DNA of 64,000 bases from Amphritea atlantica (GCF_018860855.1 NZ_JAHKQE010000044.1:62001-126000), one strand, 5' to 3'. Positions 1 through 8,828 are shown, counted from the first letter of the stretch. Numbers and translations are program-made. Notes: generated from the letters alone by a model not told the origin.

Positions 1-1
1 T

Positions 2-562
2 GGTGATTATTGTGAAACCCGTTTATTAAGCTCTGGCAACCGCACCAACCCTTGGTTTCAAGAAACCGCCACTAAACGAATTGGTGAAAACGAACTGATC
101 GCACTTGATACCGACGTTGTCGGCTGCCATGGCTATTACGCCGATTTCTCACGCACGTTTCACTCAGGCCCAAAAAAACCGACAGAGCAACAGCGCACGT
201 TATATAAAGTTGCCTACGAACAGGTGCAGAACAATCTCGATATTATTCGTCCCGGCATGACCTTTAAGGAGTATTCCGATAAAGCTTGGAATATCCCCGA
301 AAAGTATTATGCCAACCGTTATTACCTCTCATCCCACGGAGTCGGCATGACAGGGGAGTATCCCTATCTCTATCATCATGCCGACTACGCGGATGCCGGC
401 TATGACGGTGTCATTCTTCCCGGCATGACGCTCTGCGTTGAAAGCTATATCGGCGAACAAGGTGGGGTTGAAGGGGTGAAGCTGGAGGAGCAAATATTGG
501 TGACGGAAACAGGTATTGAGATCCTTTCCCAATTTCCTTTTGAAGAAACGCTTTTGAACTAA
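2..562 (+). CDS. dddP: DddP-like M24 family protein, probable DMSP lyase (5' end outside window)
   Basis: The reading frame is open from base 2, so only the C-terminal 186 residues are here. The fold is M24 (creatinase/aminopeptidase P). Candidate metal ligands are the two Asp of LDTDVVG, the Asp of YADFSRT, the His of SSHGVGM, the Glu of CVES and the second Glu of KLEEQ. Their spacings (2, 10, 64, 35 and 15 residues) equal those I recall for the six iron ligands of Roseobacter DddP (D295, D297, D307, H371, E406, E421). The extra Asp at +2 separates DddP from ordinary M24 peptidases. DddP cleaves DMSP to DMS and acrylate. The BCCT carrier downstream fits DMSP uptake. A Xaa-Pro peptidase remains the alternative. 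The gene ends before a strong terminator. Confidence 0.72.
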   Translation, partial: GDYCETRLLSSGNRTNPWFQETATKRIGENELIALDTDVVGCHGYYADFSRTFHSGPKKPTEQQRTLYKVAYEQVQNNLDIIRPGMTFKEYSDKAWNIPEKYYANRYYLSSHGVGMTGEYPYLYHHADYADAGYDGVILPGMTLCVESYIGEQGGVEGVKLEEQILVTETGIEILSQFPFEETLLN

Positions 563-567
563 CCGAA

Positions 568-597
568 GCTGCCCTGTTTATCAGGGCAGCTTTTTTC
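568..597 (+). terminator. Rho-independent terminator after dddP-like gene
   Basis: A 9-bp perfect stem (gctgccctg / cagggcagc) with a 5-nt loop is followed by six T. It separates the M24 gene from the BCCT gene, so the carrier probably has its own promoter in 600-720. Confidence 0.85.
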
Positions 598-722
598 TAT
601 TCAATTAAAAAACAGTGCTAACACTGATACAGGAGGTATAAAACTTACTTTATTTCCGTTGTACAGGCCAACACTCAAGACCCGATAAAAGTGGAAATCT
701 AAAAATAAAGATGAGGTGAAAA

Positions 723-2336
723 ATGCAAGATAGTACAAAATTAAAGATCGGGCTTTCAAGCTCTGGCTTCTACTCAGGACTCAATCCCATAGTAACCATT
801 GTCAGTAAAATAATTATTGCGCTTCTGGTTATCTATACGGTTAGTTTTCCTGAAAAAGCGGTCACAATTCTGGGTGAACTTAATAGTGAATTATTATCGA
901 CGTTTAACTCCTACTACATCTACGTAGTTGCGCTGTTTCTCGGTTTCTGCATCCTTGTTTGCTTTGGCCGTTTTGGTCGAATAAAACTTGGCACAGATAA
1001 TGAGAAACCAGAGTTTTCATTCTTTTCATGGTTTTCCATGATGTTCAGTGCTGGCATGGGCATAGGACTGATGTTCTACTCCATTGGTGAGCCTCTATAT
1101 CACTTTCAGAACAATCCGGCTCTCATGCAGAGCGGTGCTGAAGGCGCCAATGCAGCGGCAGTACCCAGTGCTATGAGCTACACATTATTACATTGGGGAT
1201 TACATGCCTGGGCGGTATATGCAACCGCCGGCTTAGCAATGGCGTACTTTTCTTATCGCAAAGGACTGCCACTAACCATTCGCTCAACGCTGCAACCACT
1301 ATTTGGCGATAAGCTGAACGGCCCTATGGGGCACCTAGTTGATATCATAGCTGTAGTGGCGACAACTCTCGGGGTCGCAACAACGATGGGCGCGGGCGTC
1401 ACTCAGTTAGTAGCCGGAATGGAGTTCATCACGGCGACTGGCAGCCTGATTAATAGCGACGGCACACCCACGGCCACAGCGTTGATTGTTACTCTACTGG
1501 TGGTCATGGGGCTGTCGATTATATCGGCGTTAACCGGCGTCGCCCGTGGCGTAAAATGGCTCAGCCAAATCAACATTATCCTATCCATTGCGCTATTAGG
1601 CTTCTTCATTCTGTTTGGCTCGACACTTTATGGCTTAGAACTGTTTGGCAGTAGCCTTGTGGATTATGGCCTAAACTTAATTCCGTTAACGTTCTCTGTT
1701 TGGGGCAGCGATACCGAAATTGGTAGCTGGCAAACCGGTTGGACCATTCTCTACTGGGCTTGGTGGATCGCATTTGCTCCTTTTGTCGGGCTATTTTTGG
1801 CACGCATATCACGCGGCCGCACAATCCGTGAATTCGTTCTTGGCTGTGTACTGGTACCAACACTAGCCTGCTTTGTCTGGATGGCATTCCTTGGAGGAAC
1901 AGGGCTCGATCTTGAACTGAGCGGTGTGGCGCAGGGCGCTATTACTTCAGCGGTGAATGAAAATATCGCGTCGGTTTTGTTTGTCACGATCGATCTGATT
2001 AACTCAGGCTTTTTTGGCAGCATTATTAAAGGCGCCAGCATCATCCTGATTATTACTTACCTGGTTACCTCGGCAGATTCCGGAGTACTCGTATTAAATA
2101 CCATTATGGCCGGCGGAAATGATAACCCTCAACCGATGCACCGTATTATTTGGGGCAGCATCCTCACGCTTGTGGTGGGGTCATTACTGTTAGCGGGTGG
2201 AATGGCGGCCATTCAGAAAGCGATGATTATCGGTGCCTTACCATTTTCAATGGTGATGGTCTTGATGTGCGTGTCTATGGCTAAGTCTCTTCTCAAATCC
2301 GAAACACCACAGCCTGTACCAGAACCCATAACCTAA
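723..2336 (+). CDS. BCCT family betaine/carnitine/choline-type transporter
   Basis: 537 residues, the usual length for a BCCT carrier, with about 12 membrane segments. Family hallmarks are visible: GMGIGLMFYSIGEP near residues 112-125 and the tryptophan-rich segment ILYWAWWIAFAPFVGLFLAR near 340-360, followed by ISRGRTIREF. These carriers move quaternary ammonium or sulfonium compounds (glycine betaine, carnitine, DMSP) with Na+ or H+. Next to a DddP-like enzyme a DMSP role (DddT-like) is plausible but cannot be read from the sequence. The ATG at 723 follows a gatgaggtg ribosome-binding site. The C-terminal tail is short, without the long regulatory domain of osmosensing BetP. Confidence 0.88.
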   Translation: MQDSTKLKIGLSSSGFYSGLNPIVTIVSKIIIALLVIYTVSFPEKAVTILGELNSELLSTFNSYYIYVVALFLGFCILVCFGRFGRIKLGTDNEKPEFSFFSWFSMMFSAGMGIGLMFYSIGEPLYHFQNNPALMQSGAEGANAAAVPSAMSYTLLHWGLHAWAVYATAGLAMAYFSYRKGLPLTIRSTLQPLFGDKLNGPMGHLVDIIAVVATTLGVATTMGAGVTQLVAGMEFITATGSLINSDGTPTATALIVTLLVVMGLSIISALTGVARGVKWLSQINIILSIALLGFFILFGSTLYGLELFGSSLVDYGLNLIPLTFSVWGSDTEIGSWQTGWTILYWAWWIAFAPFVGLFLARISRGRTIREFVLGCVLVPTLACFVWMAFLGGTGLDLELSGVAQGAITSAVNENIASVLFVTIDLINSGFFGSIIKGASIILIITYLVTSADSGVLVLNTIMAGGNDNPQPMHRIIWGSILTLVVGSLLLAGGMAAIQKAMIIGALPFSMVMVLMCVSMAKSLLKSETPQPVPEPIT

Positions 2337-2346
2337 TCAACCAACA

Positions 2347-2367
2347 GGGTGCTGTCACGCAGCGCCC
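2347..2367 (+). terminator. Hairpin after the BCCT gene
   Basis: gggtgctg / cagcgccc form an 8-bp stem (one G-T pair) about 10 nt after the BCCT stop. There is no T-run, so it may stabilise the 3' end rather than terminate on its own. Confidence 0.4.
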
Positions 2368-2428
2368 AAACCACCAACAGCCAGATTTACATTAACAACA
2401 CTTTCATTAGTTGTGCTGATGGCATGTA

Positions 2429-2438
2429 GTGGTCAACT
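2429..2438. repeat. Possible left terminal repeat of the IS30-like element
   Basis: gtggtcaact here is the exact reverse complement of agttgaccac at 3945-3954, just upstream of the IS30-family transposase. The match is only 10 bp and is weak beyond that, so this may be a terminal inverted repeat or chance. Confidence 0.35.
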
Positions 2439-2550
2439 AAAACTGGCCACCGCTTTAGAGTTTTTTTATATTCCTGTTCTGCTACTAGTGGCCATATAGC
2501 TGATGTTTATTGATACTCACTTGAGCCCACTGGGTAATCACCTCCTCTAA

Positions 2551-2859
2551 CTAGAAAGATTTACGAATTTCAGATTCCGAACGAGTAGCTTTCATATTAA
2601 TGATCCTAGAGCGTATCTCCTGAACCATATAGAAAACGCCTTCCCTCTTCCAAACTAGCCGAGAGTAGGAACACTTTTTCTTATCGAAAACGTGACATGT
2701 TTTGTCGCTAGTCACTCTGTATTGAGGACTACCCCACTGGTCATAGATTCGAGACAGATGGTCGCCAACCCGAACATACTGACCATTAACATTCATTGAA
2801 GAAGCGCAAGCTAGTGTTGTCATAAACAGCAAAGATAATGCCAATAACATTTTTTGCAT
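2551..2859 (-). CDS. Small exported protein of unknown function (DUF2845-like)
   Basis: The open frame runs up to 2940, but the upstream part encodes a repetitive LYLYLYLY stretch from a hexanucleotide repeat. I prefer the Met at 2859 (MQKMLLALSLL...), which gives about 102 residues and opens with a typical signal peptide ending near ACASS. The Met at 2877 is an alternative. The mature part has a NGQYVRVGD...WGSPQYRV pattern that resembles DUF2845-type small periplasmic proteins, plus two Cys (TCHVF, KCSYS) that could form a disulfide. The gene lies in low-complexity DNA beside a broken insertion sequence, probably an accessory acquisition. Function unknown. Confidence 0.5.
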   Translation of the reverse strand: MQKMLLALSLLFMTTLACASSMNVNGQYVRVGDHLSRIYDQWGSPQYRVTSDKTCHVFDKKKCSYSRLVWKREGVFYMVQEIRSRIINMKATRSESEIRKSF

Positions 2860-2883
2860 TGAAGAATTCCATTTCATATAGAA

Positions 2884-2913
2884 GTACAAGTACAAGTACA
2901 AGTACAAGTACAG
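2884..2913. repeat. Hexanucleotide tandem repeat (gtacaa)n
   Basis: Four perfect gtacaa units plus a fifth imperfect one. It lies just upstream of, or within, the 5' end of the small exported protein gene. A unit of 6 bp does not shift the frame but could change spacing. Confidence 0.85.
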
Positions 2914-3094
2914 CACTGTAACAAACCAGAGTGATAACAAGCAATTAGCAGGCTCGCATTATTGGGTTAATAAACCATTAAACTATTTTTAACTGACTCT
3001 TAATTATCTAATTTATTTTTCAATAAAAACCCTTTTTTATCAAAAAAATTAGATCAGCAAACATGAAAAATTTTCCATAGCACTTTGAGCTGTA

Positions 3095-3937
3095 CTATCG
3101 CAATAATCCATTGAAGTTTTCACTCAACCCTCGCTCCCATGATGAATCGGGATGTGCGAAGTAAAAATCTATATTGAGCGCATCAGCTATCGCTTTGTGT
3201 TCGACAAACTCCGAGCCATTATCGGCAGTGATTGTTCGCACCGATGCAGCATAAGGCTTGAGCATATCTATCACGGCATCCCGTACGTCAACCGCTCTCT
3301 TAGCATCCACCTTTCGAACCAGATACATGCGACTTTTACGTTCCGCTAATGTCACCAACGCCCCAGTTCCTTGCTTACCCAGCACGGTATCGACTTCCCA
3401 ATCGCCAAAGCGTTCTCGATTATCAACAACCTCTGGTCGTTCATCTATAGAGCGTGGGTCAGGTATTACGCAGCGTTTGGTATTCACGCCCAGCCCATAG
3501 CGTTTATGCCCTTGGCGTAACGCTTTGTAGAGCTTGCCGCCAGCGACTTCATCCGCTGCAATATGGCGGTATATCCACTCATGGCCTGCCTGCATATCGA
3601 TCAAGCGACCAACACCACTGATCTGTTCAGGGCTCCAGTGAAGCGATAATCCTAGCTCAACATACTCAATGGTTAGCGTCGAAACTTTGTACTTGGTGGC
3701 AGCAGCCCTCCGCGCCATAGCTTGCTGCTGAGCCTGTTCTGGATGGTAATCATCATTCAATCCGTTTCGATCTAGCTCTCGATAAACCGTCGAACGATGA
3801 ACATTAATTGTTTTAGCGATGTCGGCAGGCCGATAACCCTGCCCAAGAAGAACCGATATTTGGTATCGTTTCCCTTCGGTCAACTGTTGATATGTCATAG
3901 TGATACACTTTGTCTTTGGCGAGAAGAAGCGTACCAC
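3095..3937 (-). pseudogene. IS30-family transposase, truncated at the C-terminus
   Basis: The 280 residues begin with an IS30 helix-turn-helix (YQQLTEGKRYQISVLLGQG...ADIAKTINVHRSTVYREL) and contain the DDE core: Asp in DWEVDTVLG, Asp in TITADNGSEF and Glu in ERGLSENFNGLL. Intact IS30 transposases continue after NGLLR with a QYFPKG-type segment and 50 or more residues. Here a stop follows NGLLR directly and the next bases show no transposase similarity. The 3' end, and with it the adjacent terminal repeat, is therefore missing. The translation start may be the internal MTYQQL rather than the first Met. Probably inactive. Confidence 0.8.
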
Positions 3938-3944
3938 TGTCAGC

Positions 3945-3954
3945 AGTTGACCAC
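3945..3954. repeat. Probable terminal inverted repeat upstream of the IS30-like transposase
   Basis: agttgaccac lies 8 bp upstream of the transposase start, where an IS30-family element would end. It is the reverse complement of 2429-2438. Confidence 0.45.
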
Positions 3955-4621
3955 CTCTCTCCCTTTAACAAAAAGTGTCGCACTTATTATATGAATCCCC
4001 AGCCCCCTACTGATAACGCTTTGCTAAGCGGATAAAAATGGTCGGCTATCACCGCGAAGCGATGACAATATTACCACCTACGCTGGTGTCCGGAATCATT
4101 ACCCCACTACACTAAGCCAAGTTTAAATAAGAATACTCGTTTATGCTTCCCTCGGGTATTGCATGGATACCCATAACTATTTCATAGGATTTATTTCTTC
4201 AGCGTCGCTTGAAGTCGATCCTCTTTAACTTTTAATGCCCTTGGGGGTTAATTAGGTTTACTTTCGTAAAACGACTCCGCTTTATTTTCTTCGATTACCC
4301 TGCTTTTTAGGTAAGGCTAATCTTAGCTCCGTTCAAACGCAGCTTTGACCACTGGACATTTTCTCAACGCGCTAAACCTAGCAAGAGCACAGCACCTATC
4401 AGCATAAAATAACCAAGACATTCATATAAAAAGCCCATATAAAATAAGACGCTGCAGTGTTACCCCTAACGATTCTTAGGTACTATATGAATAACCTCTA
4501 ATGTTTACTATCCAGCGTCAAGGTGCGAATAAAAAGAGAGCCGCTCACACTAAAGACTATTGGCTGCTATGGCCTACACCAGCTAAGCAAAGCAGGCAAA
4601 ATAACACCGACCGAGGTTTAC
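3955..4621. other. Intergenic region without a recognisable gene
   Basis: About 670 bp between the insertion sequence remnant and the exporter operon. Both strands are broken by frequent stops and no RNA gene is seen. Around 4085-4110 the minus strand reads like the edge of an insertion sequence (gggtaatgattccggacacc), but no transposase frame goes with it. The end of this region must hold the promoter of the exporter operon. Confidence 0.5.
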
Positions 4622-5812
4622 ATGCGCATTATTTATGGAATCATCATTGTCATCGTGAGCATGGCGTCATTAATCGGCATGCAAAAGTGGCTAGGGCCTG
4701 TTTTGCCCGCCTTAACCGTCGAAACGCTTCCGCTTGAATTACGCATTGTGGCCAGCGGTGAAGTCCGCTATCAATCGCTTGCGCGCATAGGCAGTGAAAT
4801 AACCGGAACCGTTGTGGCGCGTCATGTCCGCGAAGGTGATCAGGTAAAAAAAGGGGATTTACTCATAGAGCTAAACCCTAAAGAGCTGCAATCTCGCTTA
4901 TCCCAAGCCAAAACTTTACTCGAGCAACTGCAAAAAAATAGTCGACCACAAGCACAAGCCGCATTAGTTGAAGCCAAGGAGAACTTACAACAAGCGAGCC
5001 GTGAAGCCCGACGCCGTGAAGCGTTAGCCAAAAAAGGCATGCTCCCTGCCGAGCAAGTTGAGCAAGCTCAACGCATAGAAAAAAACGTCAAAACGGCCTT
5101 AACCCGTGCGCAACTGGCCGCCGATGCCCTCGCCCCAAACAACACAGAAGAACACTTATTGCAGCAACGTGTGGCCAGCGCAGAAGCTGAATTAGCAAAA
5201 ACACGGCTTTACGCCCCTTTTGCTGGGCGTGTACAAACACGCAATGTTGAGCCAGGTGATCTGGTTCAGCCTGGCAAGGTATTACTAGAGATCGCTCGCA
5301 GCGACGGTCTTGAAGTAGTGGTAGCCTTAGATGAAAAAAACTTTGCCCCAGTTAAATCAGACCAGTCTGTACAATTAATCGCAGATGCTTGGCCACAAAT
5401 AACTATCCCTGGGATCGTCAGCTTTATCGCTCCAGCCGTAGACAGCGAACGCGGTACCATAGACGTTCACATTGACGTCCTACCCAATGACTCAAATGAA
5501 AAATACGCCCTGCTACAAGGCATGACAGTTTCGGCGAATATCATTACCGCAGAACGCGAACGCACTCTTGTCCTTCCCAATGACTACATCTTATTTAACT
5601 CTAATGGCAAAGCCCAAGTGGCACGCTGGCAAGGTGGCAAGGTGAACTTAGTGGATGTCACACTGGGACTACAAAATGCCACCCACAGTGAAATAACCTC
5701 TGGTTTAAAACAAGATGATGTGGTCGTACAAGCGGCTAATCCCAATGATAAGCTAACGAACGGTCAACGTGCCCGCGTGCATTTTGAGCAGGTGCAACAT
5801 GTCATTCTTTAA
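4622..5812 (+). CDS. Periplasmic adaptor of a tripartite ABC exporter (HlyD/MacA/DevB type)
   Basis: 396 residues from the ATG at 4622, chosen because a gagg site lies 6 nt upstream and the protein then opens with one membrane anchor (MRIIYGIIIVIVSMASLIGM). The frame is open further upstream to 4523 without a good ribosome-binding site. A biotinyl-lipoyl half domain (SEITGTVVARHVREGDQVKKGD) is followed by a Gln/Ala-rich coiled coil (about 90-180), the second lipoyl half (LYAPFAGRVQTRNVEPGDLV) and a beta-barrel. Such adaptors join an inner-membrane ABC pump to a TolC-like duct. The order adaptor-permease-ATPase is that of DevBCA. No TolC gene is present here. Confidence 0.85.
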   Translation: MRIIYGIIIVIVSMASLIGMQKWLGPVLPALTVETLPLELRIVASGEVRYQSLARIGSEITGTVVARHVREGDQVKKGDLLIELNPKELQSRLSQAKTLLEQLQKNSRPQAQAALVEAKENLQQASREARRREALAKKGMLPAEQVEQAQRIEKNVKTALTRAQLAADALAPNNTEEHLLQQRVASAEAELAKTRLYAPFAGRVQTRNVEPGDLVQPGKVLLEIARSDGLEVVVALDEKNFAPVKSDQSVQLIADAWPQITIPGIVSFIAPAVDSERGTIDVHIDVLPNDSNEKYALLQGMTVSANIITAERERTLVLPNDYILFNSNGKAQVARWQGGKVNLVDVTLGLQNATHSEITSGLKQDDVVVQAANPNDKLTNGQRARVHFEQVQHVIL

Positions 5813-7040
5813 TGCCATTACCCGTTTGCGTAATTCACTTTGGATTGAATGGCGCATTGCCATACGTTTTCTGGCCGAAAGCCCATTACAAACCTTATTA
5901 ATCAGTGTGGCTATTTCTGTTGGCGCGGCGGTAATTGTTTTTATTACGGCATTAATCATGGGTCTTCAAACTAATCTTATCAACAAAACCCTTGGCACTC
6001 AGGCTCATATTCGAATTGAAGCCACCCAACAGCACAATAACTTTTCAGAATTTCCAGATGGCAAATACGTTTGGATATTTGAAAACCCAAGAGATCAGCG
6101 TTTACAAACTATCAATAACTGGCAAGAAGTACGGGACACACTGGATCAATACTCAGCATTCAATACCGTCTCCCCATTAATTTCTGGGCCCGCCTTTGCA
6201 ACAAAAGGCTCCGCACGGGCCTCGGTTGCATTAATGGGCATCGACCCTAAGCGTTATACAGGCATTATCAACCTTAAAGAATACTTAACCGAAGGACAGT
6301 TCAGCATTGAGGCCAGCGATATATTAATCGGTTACCAACTGGCGAAAGACTTAGGTCTACGTACCGGTGACAAGCTACGCATTGATGCAGGTGATAATCA
6401 CCAATCTGTTATGAATGTTGCCGGAATTTTTGAATTAGGCGTACGCGAATTAGACCGCCGCTATGTTTACACCAGTCTAAAGCAAGCACAAACCCTGCTA
6501 AACTTGCCCGGTGGCATCACCATTTTAGAAATCAAAATCTTGGATGTTTTCAGCGCCGAATACTGGGCACAACGCATTCAAAAACTAACCGGTTTGTATG
6601 TACAAAGCTGGATGGAAAGTAATGGCCAGTTACTCAATGCACTCAACTCACAAAGCATGACCACTCAAATAATTCGCGTCTTTGTTGCCATGTCGGTCAT
6701 CTTTGGTATTGCCAGTGTGCTAGCGGTCAGCGTGGTACAGCGCACCCGAGAAATTGGTATCTTGCGTGCCATGGGAAGCTCCCAGCAACAAATTTTACGG
6801 GTCTTCTTATTGCAAGGCGGTCTACTGGGGTTAACCGGTTCGTTATTAGGCGTACTCATGGGTTACACCTTAATTCAGATATTCAACGCGATCGACACCA
6901 AGTTATTTGTTATTGAGCTTGAGACATCCATGATGCTATCTGCCATCTTCATTGCCACCCTTGCCGGTGTACTAGCGGCCATGGTGCCAGCCCGTCGAGC
7001 AGCGAAGTACGACCCAGCCGTGGCCATACGTTATGTCTAA
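5799..7040 (+). CDS. ABC exporter permease, FtsX/MacB/DevC type
   Basis: 413 residues from the ATG at 5799, which overlaps the adaptor gene by 14 bp and has a gcaggtg site upstream. The first membrane helix lies near residues 25-50, then a long periplasmic domain (about 55-275) and three C-terminal helices with the FtsX signature (RTREIGILRAMGSSQQQILRVFLLQG is its cytoplasmic coupling region). This is the DevC/LolC-like four-helix topology with a separate ATPase, not the MacB fusion. It should act in mechanotransmission rather than transport across the inner membrane. Substrate unknown: lipid, peptide or siderophore are family possibilities. Confidence 0.85.
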   Translation: MSFFNAITRLRNSLWIEWRIAIRFLAESPLQTLLISVAISVGAAVIVFITALIMGLQTNLINKTLGTQAHIRIEATQQHNNFSEFPDGKYVWIFENPRDQRLQTINNWQEVRDTLDQYSAFNTVSPLISGPAFATKGSARASVALMGIDPKRYTGIINLKEYLTEGQFSIEASDILIGYQLAKDLGLRTGDKLRIDAGDNHQSVMNVAGIFELGVRELDRRYVYTSLKQAQTLLNLPGGITILEIKILDVFSAEYWAQRIQKLTGLYVQSWMESNGQLLNALNSQSMTTQIIRVFVAMSVIFGIASVLAVSVVQRTREIGILRAMGSSQQQILRVFLLQGGLLGLTGSLLGVLMGYTLIQIFNAIDTKLFVIELETSMMLSAIFIATLAGVLAAMVPARRAAKYDPAVAIRYV

Positions 7041-7794
7041 TTCGCCAGTATTAATCACCCCAGATAATCAGCAAATCGTCTTACAACTCGATAAGATCAA
7101 TAAGGTTTTTAATGAAGGCACGCCCTTAGCCAATCATGTTTTGCATGATGTCTCTTTACAGGTTAGTCGTGGTGAACTGGTGGCCTTAGTGGGCACCTCC
7201 GGTTCAGGCAAAAGCACCCTATTGAATATTATGGGGTTATTGGATCTGTATTCATCGGGCAAGTTGCGCATTCAAGGGCACCTCACCCAAGGCCTAAGCG
7301 AGCAACAACGCACCCAATTGCGCAGCGAATCCATTGGTTTTGTGTTTCAGTTTCATCACCTAATCAACGCATTTAGCACCATCGACAATGTGCTTATGCC
7401 CTTAATGCTGCGCTACGGCAAACCCAACCAAGAACAAACGGAATACGCACAATATTTACTAAACGAAGTGGGACTCGCTAACTACGCGCACACCGCCACC
7501 AACCGTTTGTCCGGCGGACAGCAGCAACGAGTCGCCATTGCCCGCGCATTGGTCACACGCCCAGCATTAATTTTAGCGGACGAACCCACGGGCAACTTAG
7601 ACACCCAAACCGCCGACGAAGTCTTCGACTTGTTTGAACGCTTTAACCTCGAACATCAGTGCGCTATCGTCATCGTCACTCACGACCCGCGCTTAAGCGC
7701 ACGCTGCCCACGCACTATAAGACTCACCGACGGGCGTATTGTCTATGATGGTGCGTCTGCAAACTTACCTAATGCATTTACAAAGGCGGTGTGA
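7033..7794 (+). CDS. ABC exporter ATPase, MacB/LolD/DevA type
   Basis: 253 residues. Walker [10 protein letters not shown] is at residues 54-62, the Q-loop sits in FVFQFHHLI, signature LSGGQQQR is near 158, Walker B LILADEPT near 178 and the switch His in IVTHD. The closest subfamily by eye is LolD/MacB-N. The start overlaps the permease gene by 8 bp, so adaptor, permease and ATPase form one translationally coupled operon. The gene is followed by about 160 bp without features and then by a secretion-gene remnant on the other strand. Confidence 0.9.
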   Translation: MSNSPVLITPDNQQIVLQLDKINKVFNEGTPLANHVLHDVSLQVSRGELVALVGTSGSGKSTLLNIMGLLDLYSSGKLRIQGHLTQGLSEQQRTQLRSESIGFVFQFHHLINAFSTIDNVLMPLMLRYGKPNQEQTEYAQYLLNEVGLANYAHTATNRLSGGQQQRVAIARALVTRPALILADEPTGNLDTQTADEVFDLFERFNLEHQCAIVIVTHDPRLSARCPRTIRLTDGRIVYDGASANLPNAFTKAV

Positions 7795-7955
7795 GGCGGC
7801 ATAAGGAGCTCTTAGCAATTGAATTCGCGGGCTCAATAGAAAACGCCCTTTGAACAGAGGCGATTGGTAAGTGGTCACTTCAGCGTTGAGACACTGAATT
7901 CAACTCAAGTACAAAATGAAGCTATGCACCCAAGCTTAAGCGAAGCGTTCGAGCT

Positions 7956-8198
7956 TCAAGGCTCTATCAATGCATTTTGAGAGATCGACATAAACGGCTC
8001 GAACAGGTAACTAATCACCGTGCGGGAACCGACCAATATCGACACCTGTACGCGCACTCTGGGAATCAAACGGAACGACTGTGCGCCACGCAGAAACTCA
8101 TACGAGTCCGGCTTCACCCTCACCTTATAGAAAGGCATGCCATCATTATCAACCATGCGGTCGGCACTGATCGAAACTACTTCACCGGTAAACCGATT
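7956..8198 (-). pseudogene. Remnant of a type I secretion HlyD-family adaptor (C-terminal end only)
   Basis: The minus strand encodes EVVSISADRMVDNDGMPFYK... and ends ...RVRVQVSILVGSRTVISYLFEPF...NALIEP. This matches the conserved C-terminus of HlyD-type T1SS adaptors (GEVVSISAD, (D)G.PFY.VRV, G.RV.VSI..G.RTV..YL..P). Upstream it is cut by a stop just before NRFTGEVV, and no further HlyD sequence is seen. Only about 80 of 400-450 residues survive. It lies directly beside tRNA-Pro, a frequent integration and deletion site, so it is probably scar from a lost secretion island. Confidence 0.72.
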
Positions 8199-8246
8199 TC
8201 AATCACATAGATGAAACTAGACAATGGGACAGCCTTGCAGGAGATA

Positions 8247-8273
8247 CAAAAAAGCCTGCAGAAAGCAGGCTTT
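8247..8273 (-). terminator. Terminator downstream of tRNA-Pro
   Basis: Read on the minus strand, aaagcctgc / gcaggcttt form a 9-bp stem with a short loop followed by further T. It lies 12 nt past the tRNA CCA end. Confidence 0.8.
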
Positions 8274-8284
8274 ATCGATATAAG

Positions 8285-8361
8285 TGGTCGGGACAGCGGG
8301 ATTCGAACCCACGACCCCTACTCCCCCAGAGTAGTGCGCTACCAGGCTGCGCTATGTCCCG
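8285..8361 (-). tRNA. tRNA-Pro (anticodon GGG)
   Basis: 77 nt including encoded CCA. The acceptor stem is CGGGACA/TGTCCCG, the anticodon stem CTACT/AGTAG closes the loop CTGGGGG with anticodon GGG, and the T-loop is GTTCGAATC. In Pseudomonas a tRNA-Pro also follows the ihfA-merR genes, which supports the call and shows conserved order. Confidence 0.95.
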
Positions 8362-8465
8362 ACGATGAGCACTAAACACCTAAAGCGTTCAGCACTGCAA
8401 CAGAGGTGGCTATATTACGCCAACCCACTGCTTCTGAAAAGCGATTTTAAAAAGTTTTTACTCTT

Positions 8466-8828
8466 TTATCTCACTGATTTCAGTAGCTTACGAATATCTT
8501 CAAGCTCTGCAATCGTCTGACGGATCAACTGCTTATATCGGGCAGTATCATCAACCGCCTGATCACCATTGAGCCACTGACGGGCTCCGTTGATGGTATA
8601 ACCTTGATCATGTAACAAGCCTTGAATCTGCCGAATAATAAGCACATCCTGACGCTGATAATAACGCCGGCCACTGCGTTTAACCGGACGAATCTGCGGA
8701 AACTCCTGCTCCCAATATCTTAAAACATGTGCTTTAAGATCACACAACCGCGCTACTTCACCAATGGTAAAATAGCGCTTAGTTGGAATATTGGGCAGTT
8801 CATCCGAGACTGAATCAGTCTCCTTCAT
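8466..8828 (-). CDS. MerR-family regulator of the ihfA operon end
   Basis: 120 residues with an N-terminal MerR helix-turn-helix ([22 protein letters not shown], about 19-40) and a second winged segment (RRYYQRQDV). The rest is a short helical dimerisation region without a metal- or drug-binding domain. Most gammaproteobacteria carry this small MerR protein directly after ihfA. Its target is not known to me. The start overlaps the end of ihfA by 14 bp, so it is the last gene of the translation operon. Confidence 0.88.
   Translation of the reverse strand: MKETDSVSDELPNIPTKRYFTIGEVARLCDLKAHVLRYWEQEFPQIRPVKRSGRRYYQRQDVLIIRQIQGLLHDQGYTINGARQWLNGDQAVDDTARYKQLIRQTIAELEDIRKLLKSVR

Noticed and set aside
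4085-4110. Possible edge of a second insertion sequence (minus strand gggtaatgattccggacacc)
   Set aside because: It only resembles IS ends from memory; no partner end or transposase fragment was found.
4501-4621. Upstream starts for the exporter adaptor (4523) and an overlapping 78-codon frame (4501)
   Set aside because: No ribosome-binding site; the ATG at 4622 has one and gives a proper membrane anchor.
7977-8210. 77-codon plus-strand frame before tRNA-Pro
   Set aside because: The opposite strand gives a convincing HlyD C-terminal match, so this one is a shadow.
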